A stretch of DNA of 43,659 bases from an uncultured Collinsella sp. (GTDB lineage: Bacteria > Actinomycetota > Coriobacteriia > Coriobacteriales > Coriobacteriaceae), in assembly GCA_900543025.1 (NCBI GenBank), contig UQPP01000016.1, positions 1 to 43,659 of the forward strand, in the 5' to 3' direction. A model generated the notes under the pieces. It did not search any database. It was not told the DNA's origin and worked only from the letters and a program-made list of their open reading frames with translations. Of this stretch, positions 1 through 7,735 are shown piece by piece. Each line of letters opens with the position of its first letter. Positions within the stretch are counted from its first letter, which is position 1. The position numbers and the translations under genes are program-made.

Positions 1-1
1 A

Positions 2-76
2 GCGAGAGCCCGTCTGGGCGAGCAAGGTGCCTTGAAAGAGGAGGGCATTGGCCTTCTGGCCATGCCCGACGATTGA
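2..76 (+). CDS. possible 3' end of an unidentified gene
   Basis: An open frame enters from the left edge and stops at TGA 74-76, giving 24 residues ending in GIGLLAMPDD. The composition (acidic, no rare codons) is compatible with the C-terminus of a real protein, but the fragment is too short to identify and has no motif. It would converge on the minus-strand dehydrogenase, with the hairpin at 119-140 between them. It could equally be chance. Confidence 0.3.
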   Translation, partial: ARARLGEQGALKEEGIGLLAMPDD

Positions 77-118
77 AAGGCAGATTGCCGTCCAGACGGG
101 GTCGCAGCGTCGAGTGGT

Positions 119-140
119 CCGCCGTTCGTTAGAACGGCGG
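119..140. terminator. hairpin between convergent genes
   Basis: Perfect 9-bp stem CCGCCGTTC / GAACGGCGG with a GTTA loop, just past the stop of the minus-strand dehydrogenase gene. There is no T-tract on either side, so it is a terminator-like hairpin rather than a textbook intrinsic terminator. A weaker 8-bp inverted repeat (CCGTCTGG at about 10, CCAGACGG at about 92) lies to its left. Confidence 0.45.
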
Positions 141-144
141 AACC

Positions 145-1080
145 CTAATGTTCGATCCAGCAGCGAAGCGTCTCGCCGGCCTGCAGGTGACGCAGGTTCT
201 CCGCGGCGATGTCGACCACGTTATTGAGCGTGGCGGCCAGGTGGAACCAGCCGGAGACGTGCGGCGAGATGAGCATGTTGGGCGCATCCCACAGGGGGCT
301 TGTCTCGGGCAGCGGCTCGGGGTCGGTGACGTCGACCGCGGCGCCGGCGAGATGCCCCGACTCCAGGGCGGCAACCAGGTCGTCGGTGACCACAAGATCG
401 CCGCGGCCGCCGTTGGCAAAGAACGCGCCCGGCTTCATCGCGGCAAAGAACTCGGCATTCGCCAAGCCACGGGTCTCGGGCGTGCTCGGCATAAAGGATG
501 CGACGATATCGGCCTCGGCCAGGCGCTCGGACAGGGCGTCCATGCCGTCCATGTCCTCAAATACAATGGGGTAGACGAGCGGATGGCGCTTGATGCCGCG
601 GACGTGCGCGCCCATGCTGCGGCAGAGCGTGGCAAAGTGGCCGCCGATATCGCCTGCGCCCAGCACCAGCACGTTGGCGTTTCTGAGCGAGGTGACCGGG
701 CCCAAGTCCTCCCAGCGATGTTCGCGCTGCAGATCCTGGTAGCCGGGCAGGCGCTTCATCATAGACAACACCATGGCAAACATGTGCTCGCTCACGGCCT
801 GGCCGTAGGCGCCCACCGAGCAAGACAGTTTGGCGTTGGCCGGCACGGTGCCGGCGGCAAGGTAGTCGTCATAGCCGGCGGTCTGCAATTGCAACAGCTG
901 GAGATGCTCGCATGCCGTGAGCATGTCAGGGTCGATGTTGCCCAAGATCACGTCGGCATCGGCGACCTGTTCACGTGTGGCGGCGTCGGCGCTCGTGTAG
1001 ATAAAGTCCTCGCCCGGAGCACTCGACTCAAGAATTGCGCGATGGCGGTCATTGACGGGCAGCAAAACCAGGATGTTCAC
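145..1080 (-). CDS. D-2-hydroxyacid dehydrogenase family protein
   Basis: A 311-residue NAD(P)-dependent oxidoreductase of the D-isomer 2-hydroxyacid dehydrogenase family, expected to interconvert a 2-keto acid and a D-2-hydroxy acid in the cytoplasm. The Rossmann dinucleotide-binding loop is GAGDIG at 141-146. The family's catalytic Arg-Glu-His set is visible as R226 (NGGRGDL), E255 (TDPEPLP) and H274 (SPHVSG). The frame stays open to 1194, but the GTG at 1078-1080 is preferred: GGAGAGG lies 8 bases upstream and the protein then begins directly with the first beta strand (NILVLLPVN). The substrate cannot be read from the sequence; glyoxylate/hydroxypyruvate or phosphoglycerate-like acids are possible. 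A repeat element and the terminator of map lie immediately upstream, so it is probably transcribed alone. Confidence 0.88.
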   Translation of the reverse strand: MNILVLLPVNDRHRAILESSAPGEDFIYTSADAATREQVADADVILGNIDPDMLTACEHLQLLQLQTAGYDDYLAAGTVPANAKLSCSVGAYGQAVSEHMFAMVLSMMKRLPGYQDLQREHRWEDLGPVTSLRNANVLVLGAGDIGGHFATLCRSMGAHVRGIKRHPLVYPIVFEDMDGMDALSERLAEADIVASFMPSTPETRGLANAEFFAAMKPGAFFANGGRGDLVVTDDLVAALESGHLAGAAVDVTDPEPLPETSPLWDAPNMLISPHVSGWFHLAATLNNVVDIAAENLRHLQAGETLRCWIEH

Positions 1081-1100
1081 TAGCAGTCCTCTCCGCTCGA

Positions 1101-1154
1101 CCTGCCAAAAAGGGACAGGTTTATTTTGGCAGGTTTTATCAGGCAAAACGTTCA
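1101..1154. repeat. GGGACAGG-loop palindromic repeat, long subtype
   Basis: Perfect 10-bp arms CCTGCCAAAA (1101-1110) and TTTTGGCAGG (1124-1133) enclose a loop carrying AGGGACAGG. A conserved tail follows (TTTATC, then AAACGTT near 1146-1152). The same element with few changes occurs at 36343-36400 (opposite orientation) and 41227-41279, so it is dispersed and not a one-off terminator. It sits between the dehydrogenase start and the map terminator. Confidence 0.8.
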
Positions 1155-1200
1155 AATAAAACGCCGGATGCAAGACGGGCGTGCCCGTTAGCATCCGGCG
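1153..1200 (-). terminator. intrinsic terminator of map
   Basis: Read on the minus strand: CGCCGGATGC, a loop that itself holds ACGGGC/GCCCGT, then GCATCCGGCG followed by TTTTATTTG. The 10-bp perfect stem plus T-rich tail starts 10 bases after the map stop codon. Confidence 0.85.
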
Positions 1201-1209
1201 TCCGCACGG

Positions 1210-2097
1210 TTACCAGCTGAGCAGCTCGTAGCCGTCCTCGGTCACTACGAGCTGTACCTCGCACTGAGCCGAATCGCTGCCGTCCTTGGTGCGCACGCAC
1301 CAACCGTCACCCTTGCTGATCGTGATGTCGGGCGCTCCGGCATTGACCATGGGCTCGATGGTGAAGACCATGCCCGGGGCCATGATGGTGTCCACATCGG
1401 GCGCCTCGGTGGTAAAGCCCACAAACGGGTCCTCGTGGAACTCCTTACCGATGCCGTGCCCGCCGTACTCGCGCACCACGCTATAACCGGCGTCCTCGAC
1501 CGTCTTTTGCACGGCCTCGGCCATCACGGAGAGCGGTAGCCACGGCTTGACGGCGGCCAGACCCGCCTCCACGCTGGCGCGAGTGACGTCGACCAGGCGC
1601 TGACGCTCGGCCGAGACCTCGCCGATGCAGAACATGCGGCTCGAATCACTAAAGTAACCGTCCAGGATCGTGGAACAGTCCACGTTGATGATGTCGCCCT
1701 CGTGCAGCACATCAGCATCGCAGGGGATGCCGTGGCAGACCACATCATTGATCGAGGTGCATACGCTCTTGGGGTAGCCCTCGTAGTTGAGGTCGGCCGG
1801 CGTGCCACCGTGCTCGACGGTGTAGTCGTAGATCATCTGGTCGATCTGGTTGGTGGTCATGCCCGCGGCGATATGCTCGCCCACATAATCGAGCACGCCC
1901 ACGTTGATAGCGGCCGAGCGCTTGATGCCTTCGATATCGGCGGGCGTCTTGTAGAGCGTGCGGGGCAGAACCTCCCAGCCCTCTTCCCACAAGCGCTCGA
2001 GGCGCTCATCAAAGGCGCTATGGCATTTCTTGTATTTCTTGCCGCTGCCGCACCAGCAAGCGTCGTTGCGGCCAGGCACGGGTCCTTTGTCATACAT
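1210..2097 (-). CDS. map: type I methionine aminopeptidase with N-terminal SEC-C motif
   Basis: A 295-residue cytoplasmic metallopeptidase that removes the initiator methionine from nascent proteins. Residues 1-30 carry a SEC-C zinc-binding motif (CWCGSGKKYKKCH, C14-H26) as in the longer bacterial MetAP variants, thought to help ribosome or nascent-chain contact. The pita-bread catalytic domain follows: D140 and D151 (the NVD and FSD segments), H214 (GGHGIG), E248 (FTIEP) and E280 (CEVQL) are the five metal ligands, and H122 the conserved substrate-side histidine. Start chosen at ATG 2095-2097 because GGAAGT lies 7 bases upstream and the SEC-C motif then begins at residue 10; the frame continues to 2190 without homology. 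It stands alone rather than in the usual secY-adk-map ribosomal cluster. Confidence 0.95.
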   Translation of the reverse strand: MYDKGPVPGRNDACWCGSGKKYKKCHSAFDERLERLWEEGWEVLPRTLYKTPADIEGIKRSAAINVGVLDYVGEHIAAGMTTNQIDQMIYDYTVEHGGTPADLNYEGYPKSVCTSINDVVCHGIPCDADVLHEGDIINVDCSTILDGYFSDSSRMFCIGEVSAERQRLVDVTRASVEAGLAAVKPWLPLSVMAEAVQKTVEDAGYSVVREYGGHGIGKEFHEDPFVGFTTEAPDVDTIMAPGMVFTIEPMVNAGAPDITISKGDGWCVRTKDGSDSAQCEVQLVVTEDGYELLSW

Positions 2098-2148
2098 GGC
2101 TAACTTCCTTTCATCCGCAGCTAGTATAGCCCACTCACGCGTCCATAA

Positions 2149-2215
2149 AGTTGCGGTGATATAGTTCCGATTTAAGCGGTTTAACAGCATAAATAGGAAC
2201 TATATCACCGCAACT
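2149..2215. repeat. 20-bp perfect inverted repeat
   Basis: AGTTGCGGTGATATAGTTCC at 2149-2168 is perfectly repeated in inverse at 2196-2215, separated by 27 bases. It lies between map (start at 2097) and the end of the radical SAM gene (2257), both on the minus strand. Neither side has a T-tract, and the arms are longer than those of an ordinary terminator. Confidence 0.85.
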
Positions 2216-2256
2216 GATGGAGCGGGGTGGCGGGCACTAGCTGCTGCGTGGTTTTG

Positions 2257-3033
2257 CTAGTAGCTCACCTGGCAGGGAATGCCGAGGGCTTGGACGCGCG
2301 CGGCGATGGCGTCGAGCACCTCGGGCGCTGCTTTGGCAAGGCCGGCGATCGGTGTCTCGCGCGCTACCGTGTAGATGGTCGCTTCTTGTGGGCGAATGCG
2401 CTCAAGCGCCGCGAGCCAGGGGGCAACGTACTCCTCGCCGGTGTTGTCGATGAGCTTGCCCTGATACTCGCCGGTCAAAAAGATCGTCTGGATAATAACG
2501 TGACCGTCAAAGCTTGCGAACGTCTTGATCTGGTGCTCGACGTCGTAGGGGCCAACAGGCTGGTCGAGCAGCTGGATAAACGCCGGGTCGACGGTATCGA
2601 GCTTAAGAATGTTGTCGTCGACCATCATGAGCGCGTCGTGCACCTCGGGGCGGTCGGCGCGCGTACCGTTGGAGAGCACGGCGATCTTGGAGTTTGGGGC
2701 AAGCTCGTCGCGCAGCGCGACGGCGCCGGCGATGGCCTGCGGAAACTCCGGTGCGGCGGTGGGCTCGCCGTTGCCTGCGAAGGTGATCACATCGGGGAGC
2801 TCGCCCTCGGCTGCCATCTCGCGCAGCTTTGCCTCGAGCGCGTCGAGTACCACGGCAGCTGTGTTGTACGGCTCATGACAGGGGCGCTCGGCGTTGAGGC
2901 CGTTTTCGCAGTAAATGCAGTCGAACGTGCAGATTTTGCCGCTCGCCGGCATCATGTTGACGCCGAGCGAGAGACCAAGGCGACGGCTGCGAACGGGCCC
3001 AAAGATGGGGCTGGCATTCAAAAACGTAGACAT
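2257..3033 (-). CDS. radical SAM protein, COG0731 (TYW1-related) type
   Basis: A 258-residue radical SAM enzyme. The cluster-binding motif is C35-x3-C39-x2-C42 (CTFDCIYC), preceded by FGPVRSRRLGLSLGVN, typical of the COG0731 Fe-S oxidoreductases related to the wybutosine enzyme TYW1. FAGNGEPT (the GGE-like motif) and LSNGT follow in the TIM barrel. Bacterial members usually lack a known substrate, so the reaction is not assigned. Two starts are possible: ATG 3037-3039 lies only 3 bases from GAGGAG, while ATG 3031-3033 has a 9-base spacing and is preferred. The promoter region upstream is shared with the divergent hydrolase gene at 3259. Confidence 0.85.
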   Translation of the reverse strand: MSTFLNASPIFGPVRSRRLGLSLGVNMMPASGKICTFDCIYCENGLNAERPCHEPYNTAAVVLDALEAKLREMAAEGELPDVITFAGNGEPTAAPEFPQAIAGAVALRDELAPNSKIAVLSNGTRADRPEVHDALMMVDDNILKLDTVDPAFIQLLDQPVGPYDVEHQIKTFASFDGHVIIQTIFLTGEYQGKLIDNTGEEYVAPWLAALERIRPQEATIYTVARETPIAGLAKAAPEVLDAIAARVQALGIPCQVSY

Positions 3034-3082
3034 AGGCATATGCTCCTCAAGACAATTGTGCCTAAGCATAGCATCGGCTCCA

Positions 3083-3105
3083 AAGCAAGGTGCGGGCCCT
3101 TGCTT
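3083..3105. other. short perfect hairpin in the divergent upstream region
   Basis: AAGCAAGG / CCTTGCTT, an 8-bp perfect stem with a 7-base GC-rich loop, in the likely 5' leader of the radical SAM gene. Nearer the hydrolase gene, GTTAATCTGTTAAC (3170-3183) is a second small palindrome that could be an operator. The function of both is unknown. Confidence 0.4.
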
Positions 3106-3258
3106 TACAAGTTTCGTTTTTTCACGTCGCTCATTATGCGGTGCCATGAAAAGCCTCGGGTCGGGTACAGTTAATCTGTTAACAAGGCGTAAGGCAATGC
3201 GGGTCCATCCAACCGCACTGACGTGCAACTGGATGAGCATTGATGATGGGGGCACAAC

Positions 3259-4056
3259 ATGGATTTTACGGTCGAGAATGCGGGCACCACGATTGCCTGT
3301 CGCGAATATGCCGGCCCGGATGTGCCGCCTGATGCTCCTGCCTTGGTGTGCGTGCACGGTGCTTGTGTCGACGGCACATTTTTCGACGGCATCGCTTGTG
3401 AGCTCAGCCGCAACTACCGCGTAATTGCCTACGACCGCCGCGGCTGCGGTGGCAGTAGCGATGCGGCAGACGGCAGCTATGATCTTGCCGCTCAGGCCGC
3501 CGACCTGCAGGCCGTGATCGAACACGTTGGCGCTCCGGCAAATGTGCTTGCGCATAGCGCCGGTACGTTGGTGGCGCTGGAGCTTCTTCGCACCGAACCC
3601 CATCTCGTCGCCCGTGCGATTCTGCATGAGCCGGCTGTGTCGGCCGAAGGCGTCGGCATGGGCGCAGCTCCGGTTTTGCTCGATATGATTGCGGCTGGAA
3701 AGGTTTCAAGGGCGCTCCGGCTTTTCTTGGGAGCCCTCGGTGACTTGGACCCCGAGGCTCCTGGGACGACCGAAGCGGAAGCCAAACATGCCCTGCGTAA
3801 TGGTCGTTGCTTCATGGCCAATGAATACGGAACAAATATGACTTACGTTCCCAATTGGGATAGTGTCCGCGCATCGAAGTCCGTTGCTGCTGTGCTTCTC
3901 GGCGAGCTTTCGGTCGGTACACCCCGCGAGGCTGGTACGCGAGCGGCTGCCGAATATCTCGATTGCCCCCTTGTGACGATCCCGGGCGCGCATAACGGTT
4001 TGCGCGATCGCCCCGTTACGGCGGCAAACGCCGTTCACGATGTCTTGGAGCGTTAG
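3259..4056 (+). CDS. alpha/beta hydrolase
   Basis: A 265-residue soluble alpha/beta-hydrolase-fold protein. The oxyanion-hole HG is in VCVHGA (residues 30-35). The nucleophile elbow is A98-H-S100-A-G, i.e. the usual GxSxG with Ala for the first Gly. The catalytic His is H245 (IPGAHNG), and the acid is probably in the segment before LDCPLVTIPG. YDRRGCGGS (58-66) is typical of the family's strand 4 loop. Substrate unknown; esterase, lactonase or haloperoxidase-like activities are all possible. ATG 3259 is preceded by a GGGGG stretch. It has no co-directional neighbour within 200 bases and is probably monocistronic. Confidence 0.85.
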   Translation: MDFTVENAGTTIACREYAGPDVPPDAPALVCVHGACVDGTFFDGIACELSRNYRVIAYDRRGCGGSSDAADGSYDLAAQAADLQAVIEHVGAPANVLAHSAGTLVALELLRTEPHLVARAILHEPAVSAEGVGMGAAPVLLDMIAAGKVSRALRLFLGALGDLDPEAPGTTEAEAKHALRNGRCFMANEYGTNMTYVPNWDSVRASKSVAAVLLGELSVGTPREAGTRAAAEYLDCPLVTIPGAHNGLRDRPVTAANAVHDVLER

Positions 4057-4087
4057 CACGCTCGATGACCTGCGGGGAGGGGGACTG

Positions 4088-4120
4088 TTGGCGTTTCGTC
4101 ATTGTTAACGAATGCGCCAA
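4088..4120 (+). terminator. terminator-like hairpin after the hydrolase gene
   Basis: TTGGCGTTTCGT (4088-4099) pairs with ACGAATGCGCCAA (4108-4120) with one bulged base and an 8-base loop, 30 bases past the stop. No T-run follows, so this is only a probable terminator. The rest of 4121-4267 holds no recognisable gene. Confidence 0.4.
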
Positions 4121-4267
4121 TAACCACGCGCCCGCGGTTCCATTACCACCGTTTGCCAGGTCATAAAAATGTAACAGCATTCACGTGCTTACCTGCATCG
4201 GCAAGGTGTTACCCTTGTAGCATTTGGAACCCACCGCTACCATGCGAAACTATCGAAAGGGCCCCAT

Positions 4268-6148
4268 ATGCTCAATAATCACGAGGTCAATCTAACCGAC
4301 GAGGAGGCTGCCGCCGAGGTCGCCCGCGTCGCGAAGACCTACCCCGTGGTGCGTTTGCTGTCGGCCGATCAGATTAAGAGCGAGCCTAACTGCCTGCTCG
4401 CCGGCAATCGGTGCCCTTGTTTGCGTCAGTCGAGTCTTGAGGCCTTGGCAGATTCCGATGAGGTGTCGGAGCAACTGCTCAACGATGGTGTTGAGTACCG
4501 CGCCCGCCTGCGCCCTCTGAAGGTCGAGGGCGAGCCTCATGTCTTACTGATGGTGCGTCCGATCGATGAGCAAGAGGCTGCAGAAGAGGACCTTGTCTAC
4601 ACCGACGTGCTGACGAGCGTGCGCAATCGCCGATATTACGAGGAAAAGCTCCGCAACGCCCGCATGAATGCCGGCGTTGCGGTGATCGACCTTGATGATT
4701 TTAGGGTCTTCAACGATACGTGTGGCCGTCATGCCGGCGACCTTGCACTCGGTGCTGTGGCGACGGCCATACGCAGCGGAATTCGTTCGACTGACGAGCT
4801 TGTGCGCTATGGCTGCGACAAGTTTGTGGTCGTCATGCCCAATATTCCCTCCGATGACTTCACCCGTCGCCTGCATCAGGTATCCGACGCCGTTCATGCC
4901 ACGATTATTCCGGGCCATGAGTACGTGAGCTTGACGGCATGTGTTGGTGGCGTTCGCATTCATGGCGAGACGGTCGATGAGGGCGTTGGCCGCGCTGTCC
5001 AGTTATTGAGCCGCGCTAAGGCAAAAGCCGGTACGGTCGTGACCGATGCCGATTCCATCGAGGCCTTCCAAAGCGAAAAGCCTTTGGTGCTTATTGTCGA
5101 TGACTCCGAGATGAACCGAGCCATTCTCAGCGAGATGCTCAAGGACGAGTATTGCATCCTCGAGGCCGACCACGGTCGTGCGGCGCTCGACATGGTCGAC
5201 CGCTATGGCGATGAGTTGTCGCTCGTGCTGCTGGATATTGTCATGCCGGGCGTAAGCGGCTTTGAGGTGCTGGCCGATCTGTCGCGCCGATCGGTTAGTG
5301 ACAATCTGCCCGTCATCATGATTTCGAGCGAAGATTCCGATGATATGGTTTTGCGCGCGTACGAGCTGGGCGCCTCGGACTATATCAACCGCCCGTTTGA
5401 CTCCCGTGTCGTGCGCCGCCGTGTAAGCAACACCATCCGCCTATACGCCAAACAGCGCCGCCTGACGAACCTGCTGTCCCAGCAGTACAACGAGCGCGTC
5501 AAGAACAGTCGCATGCTCATCGATATCATGGCCGGTGTCATGGAGCTTCGCAACGGCGAGAGCGGCAGGCACGTTACGAACATCGAGAAGCTGACCGAGC
5601 TGCTGCTTGGCTGTCTGGTCCAGCGTAGCGGCACGATCTCCCTCGACAATGAGGAACGCTCCACGATCGCCCTGGCTTCGGCGCTGCACGATATCGGCAA
5701 GATGTCGATTGACGATGCGATTCTCAACAAACCTGGGCGCCTTACGCCCGAGGAGTTCGAGATTATGAAGACGCATACCACGATCGGCGCCGACATGCTG
5801 CGTGAGCTGGGTAGCCATCACGCCGGCAATGCGCTTATGGAATATGCGTACCAGATCGCGCGTTGGCACCACGAGCGCTGGGACGGCAAGGGTTATCCCG
5901 ATGGCCTTAAGGGCGACGAAATTCCCATTGCCGCACAGGTGGTTTCGGTGGCCGACGTGTACGATGCCCTGACGAGCGTGCGCGTGTACAAGGACGCTAT
6001 CCCGCACGAGGAAGCGATTCAGATGATTCTGGACGGTAAGTGCGGCACCTTTAACCCGTTGCTGCTCGACTGTTTGCTCGAGGTGCAAGACCAAATTGCC
6101 GAGACGTTGGCACGCCCCGCCGATGTCGTCGCGTTTCCCACGATTTAG
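4268..6148 (+). CDS. GGDEF(degenerate)-receiver-HD-GYP signalling protein
   Basis: A 626-residue cytoplasmic signalling protein with no membrane segment. Residues 1-105 are an unassigned sensory region. Residues 108-262 form a GGDEF domain in which the active-site motif is GCDKF (182-186), so diguanylate cyclase activity is doubtful. Residues 271-395 are a receiver with acidic pair D278/D279, phosphoacceptor D323 (LLDIVMPG) and Arg375 where the conserved Lys should be (NRPFD). Residues 410-610 are an HD-GYP phosphodiesterase with HD at 474-475 (LHDIGK), HHERWDGKGYP at 534-544 and the downstream VADVYDAL helix, all apparently intact. The likely output is hydrolysis of cyclic-di-GMP. It is followed 24 bases later by an Hpt protein. 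Start: ATG 4268 behind GAAAGGG. Confidence 0.93.
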   Translation: MLNNHEVNLTDEEAAAEVARVAKTYPVVRLLSADQIKSEPNCLLAGNRCPCLRQSSLEALADSDEVSEQLLNDGVEYRARLRPLKVEGEPHVLLMVRPIDEQEAAEEDLVYTDVLTSVRNRRYYEEKLRNARMNAGVAVIDLDDFRVFNDTCGRHAGDLALGAVATAIRSGIRSTDELVRYGCDKFVVVMPNIPSDDFTRRLHQVSDAVHATIIPGHEYVSLTACVGGVRIHGETVDEGVGRAVQLLSRAKAKAGTVVTDADSIEAFQSEKPLVLIVDDSEMNRAILSEMLKDEYCILEADHGRAALDMVDRYGDELSLVLLDIVMPGVSGFEVLADLSRRSVSDNLPVIMISSEDSDDMVLRAYELGASDYINRPFDSRVVRRRVSNTIRLYAKQRRLTNLLSQQYNERVKNSRMLIDIMAGVMELRNGESGRHVTNIEKLTELLLGCLVQRSGTISLDNEERSTIALASALHDIGKMSIDDAILNKPGRLTPEEFEIMKTHTTIGADMLRELGSHHAGNALMEYAYQIARWHHERWDGKGYPDGLKGDEIPIAAQVVSVADVYDALTSVRVYKDAIPHEEAIQMILDGKCGTFNPLLLDCLLEVQDQIAETLARPADVVAFPTI

Positions 6149-6172
6149 TTTGACCAAAGGAGTTTTTAATCC

Positions 6173-6529
6173 ATGATTTCCATGCGTGAGGCGTATGAGA
6201 AGATCGGCGCTAATTATGAAGACGCGTGCGCTCGGCTGATGGGCGAGGAGATGCTTAGCCGCTTTGCCCTCAAGTTTTTGGATGACGAGAGCATGGACAA
6301 GCTGGAGGCCGCCATGGCGGCGGGAGACGCCGAGGGTGCGTTTATGGCAGCGCATACGCTCAAGGGCGTGAGCCAGAACCTGGGATTCGATAATCTGTAC
6401 GAGCCGGCGGTCGTGGTGACCGAGGCGCTGCGCGGCGCCGATGCCGTTGACGGCGCTCGCGAGGGAATGCATGCGCTGCAGCAGCAATATGCGGCAACGA
6501 TGTCGGCCCTGCGCGAGGCGGCCGAGTAA
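6173..6529 (+). CDS. Hpt (histidine phosphotransfer) domain protein
   Basis: A 118-residue all-helical protein made of a single Hpt domain. The phosphorylatable His is H61 in AAHTLKGVSQNLGF, the canonical HxLKG context. It starts 24 bases after the HD-GYP gene behind AAAGGAG, so the two are almost certainly one transcript. In such pairs the Hpt protein passes phosphate between a hybrid kinase and a receiver; the receiver of the upstream protein is the obvious partner. No histidine kinase is encoded in the window, so the phosphate source must lie elsewhere. Confidence 0.9.
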   Translation: MISMREAYEKIGANYEDACARLMGEEMLSRFALKFLDDESMDKLEAAMAAGDAEGAFMAAHTLKGVSQNLGFDNLYEPAVVVTEALRGADAVDGAREGMHALQQQYAATMSALREAAE

Positions 6530-6553
6530 TAGCTTGCGAGCTTTGATGACTAT

Positions 6554-6646
6554 GAGAGTGGATAATCTCCCGTTTTAGGCCCGGTGGCGGCCTCAAAGTG
6601 GGAGATTATCCACTCTCGTTCGATACGTGTCCAAAAATCCACTCTC
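6554..6646. repeat. 18-bp perfect inverted repeat with an extra half-arm
   Basis: GAGAGTGGATAATCTCCC (6554-6571) is perfectly repeated in inverse at 6600-6617 across a 28-base spacer. The outer 10 bases of the arm (ATCCACTCTC) recur at 6637-6646. It follows the Hpt gene by 25 bases and could act as its transcription end, but there is no T-tract, and the layout resembles the repeat at 2149-2215. Confidence 0.85.
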
Positions 6647-6705
6647 ACCCCTTCTGATTAGTGAATGGCCTATGCGCACTGGCGGGGCTTTCCGCATGCA
6701 ATCCA

Positions 6706-6739
6706 TATCGTTGTTCGATAAACTGTTCGAATAACGATA
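6706..6739. promoter_or_regulatory. candidate operator upstream of the DUF2975/HTH pair
   Basis: TATCGTT (6706-6712) and AACGATA (6733-6739) form a 7-bp inverted repeat enclosing two TTCGA words. The words TTCGATAA (6714-6721) and AACGATA recur, the former in inverse, at 7750-7757 and 7778-7784 in front of the ABC exporter genes. This suggests one regulator, plausibly the small HTH protein at 7329, acts on both promoters. Confidence 0.45.
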
Positions 6740-6759
6740 GAGTCGATGAGGGTGAGTGT

Positions 6760-7320
6760 ATGTCCAACAGCGTTCAGCGTATGGCCAAGGCGGGCGAAAA
6801 TATCAGGAAGCTTGGTTTTTGCATGGCAGCCGTTTTTGCAGGGATGCTCGTCGCTTTTGCCGCGTTGGTTGTTTACGTGATCTGGTATGCGGTTACAAAC
6901 GTTGCTTCTGTCGATTCTTTCGGTGTCGTGACGTTTCTCAATGGCGGGTGCGTCGTTATCCCAAGCGGACTGTGCCTGGCACTCGTCGTGGGTATTTCGC
7001 TTGTCGTTTTGTGCGGGATCAGCCGTAATATCTCTCGGGGCGTCTCGCCCTTTACCAAGACGCATGTGCGGCTTATCCGTGTTCTCGCGCTTGCCTTTGC
7101 TGTTAACGCCGCGGTTTCGCTTGTTGGTGCCTATGGATCGGTCAATCTCACCATTGGCGGACTGGAGCTTTACATCGTGCCTCATTCCTTCGTTATCGAG
7201 ATTTGCCAAGGCGCTACCTTTGATGCGGGGTCGTTTATCGGAGCAGTTGTCTGTTTGTTTATCTCGGCGATCTGGAGTTATGCTTCGCTGCTCCAAGAGC
7301 AGTCTGACGAGCTTGTGTAG
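6760..7320 (+). CDS. DUF2975 family membrane protein
   Basis: A 186-residue integral membrane protein with about four hydrophobic segments (about residues 20-45, 60-88, 105-128 and 155-178) and short charged ends. Size, topology and the adjacent short HTH gene match the DUF2975/YozG-like pairs common in Firmicutes and Actinobacteria, whose job is unknown but probably regulatory or immunity-like. The frame is open from 6661, but the ATG at 6760 behind GAGGGTGAG removes a non-hydrophobic leader. Codon use and base composition are visibly richer in A+T than in the flanking genes. Confidence 0.75.
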   Translation: MSNSVQRMAKAGENIRKLGFCMAAVFAGMLVAFAALVVYVIWYAVTNVASVDSFGVVTFLNGGCVVIPSGLCLALVVGISLVVLCGISRNISRGVSPFTKTHVRLIRVLALAFAVNAAVSLVGAYGSVNLTIGGLELYIVPHSFVIEICQGATFDAGSFIGAVVCLFISAIWSYASLLQEQSDELV

Positions 7321-7328
7321 GAGGAAAC

Positions 7329-7658
7329 ATGAGCTATCTCATCATCGAGCTTGAGACGCAGCTGCTTAAGACCGGAAAGACCAGCGCCGATCTGATTCGG
7401 GCGACGGGGCATACTCCGGCTAATATTTCAAAGCTTAGAAACGGAAAGATAAAAGCTATTCGCCTAAAGACGCTTCTCGATATCTGTGATGAGCTTGATT
7501 GTCAACCGGGAGATATTATTCAGCGCGTGAGTGAGAAAGAGCTTGAGGAGCTTATTGTTGAGCGGGCAAAAAATGTCGTGAGGCAGATGCGGGACGGCGG
7601 AGGCAATGAGGCGTCGCTTCCGACATCAGTCTTTGCTGTCGATTTGAGTGACGAGTAG
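7329..7658 (+). CDS. small Cro/C1-type HTH regulator (YozG-like)
   Basis: A 109-residue DNA-binding protein. Residues 8-65 form an Xre-family HTH (ATGHTPANISKLRNGKIKAI, then LLDICDELDCQPGDII, the usual C-terminal helix of the HTH_26 group). The remaining 40 residues are charged with no recognised domain. It begins 8 bases after the DUF2975 stop behind AGGAGG, so the two are co-translated. Likely autoregulatory, and perhaps a regulator of the exporter genes downstream, given the shared sequence words upstream of each. Confidence 0.85.
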   Translation: MSYLIIELETQLLKTGKTSADLIRATGHTPANISKLRNGKIKAIRLKTLLDICDELDCQPGDIIQRVSEKELEELIVERAKNVVRQMRDGGGNEASLPTSVFAVDLSDE

Positions 7659-7696
7659 CTTAAGGCGAACAACTAAAACGAAATATCAGCGTGAAG

Positions 7697-7728
7697 GGAC
7701 CCGTGTCTAACACGGGTTCTTTCTTTTA
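7697..7728 (+). terminator. intrinsic terminator of the DUF2975-HTH operon
   Basis: ACCCGTGT - CTA - ACACGGGT, an 8-bp perfect stem, followed by TTCTTTCTTTT. It separates this operon from the exporter genes. Confidence 0.92.
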
Positions 7729-7735
7729 GATTATC

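Noticed and set aside
1153..1200. Additional dispersed repeat after the 1101 element
   Set aside because: It is fully explained as the intrinsic terminator of map and is not repeated elsewhere.
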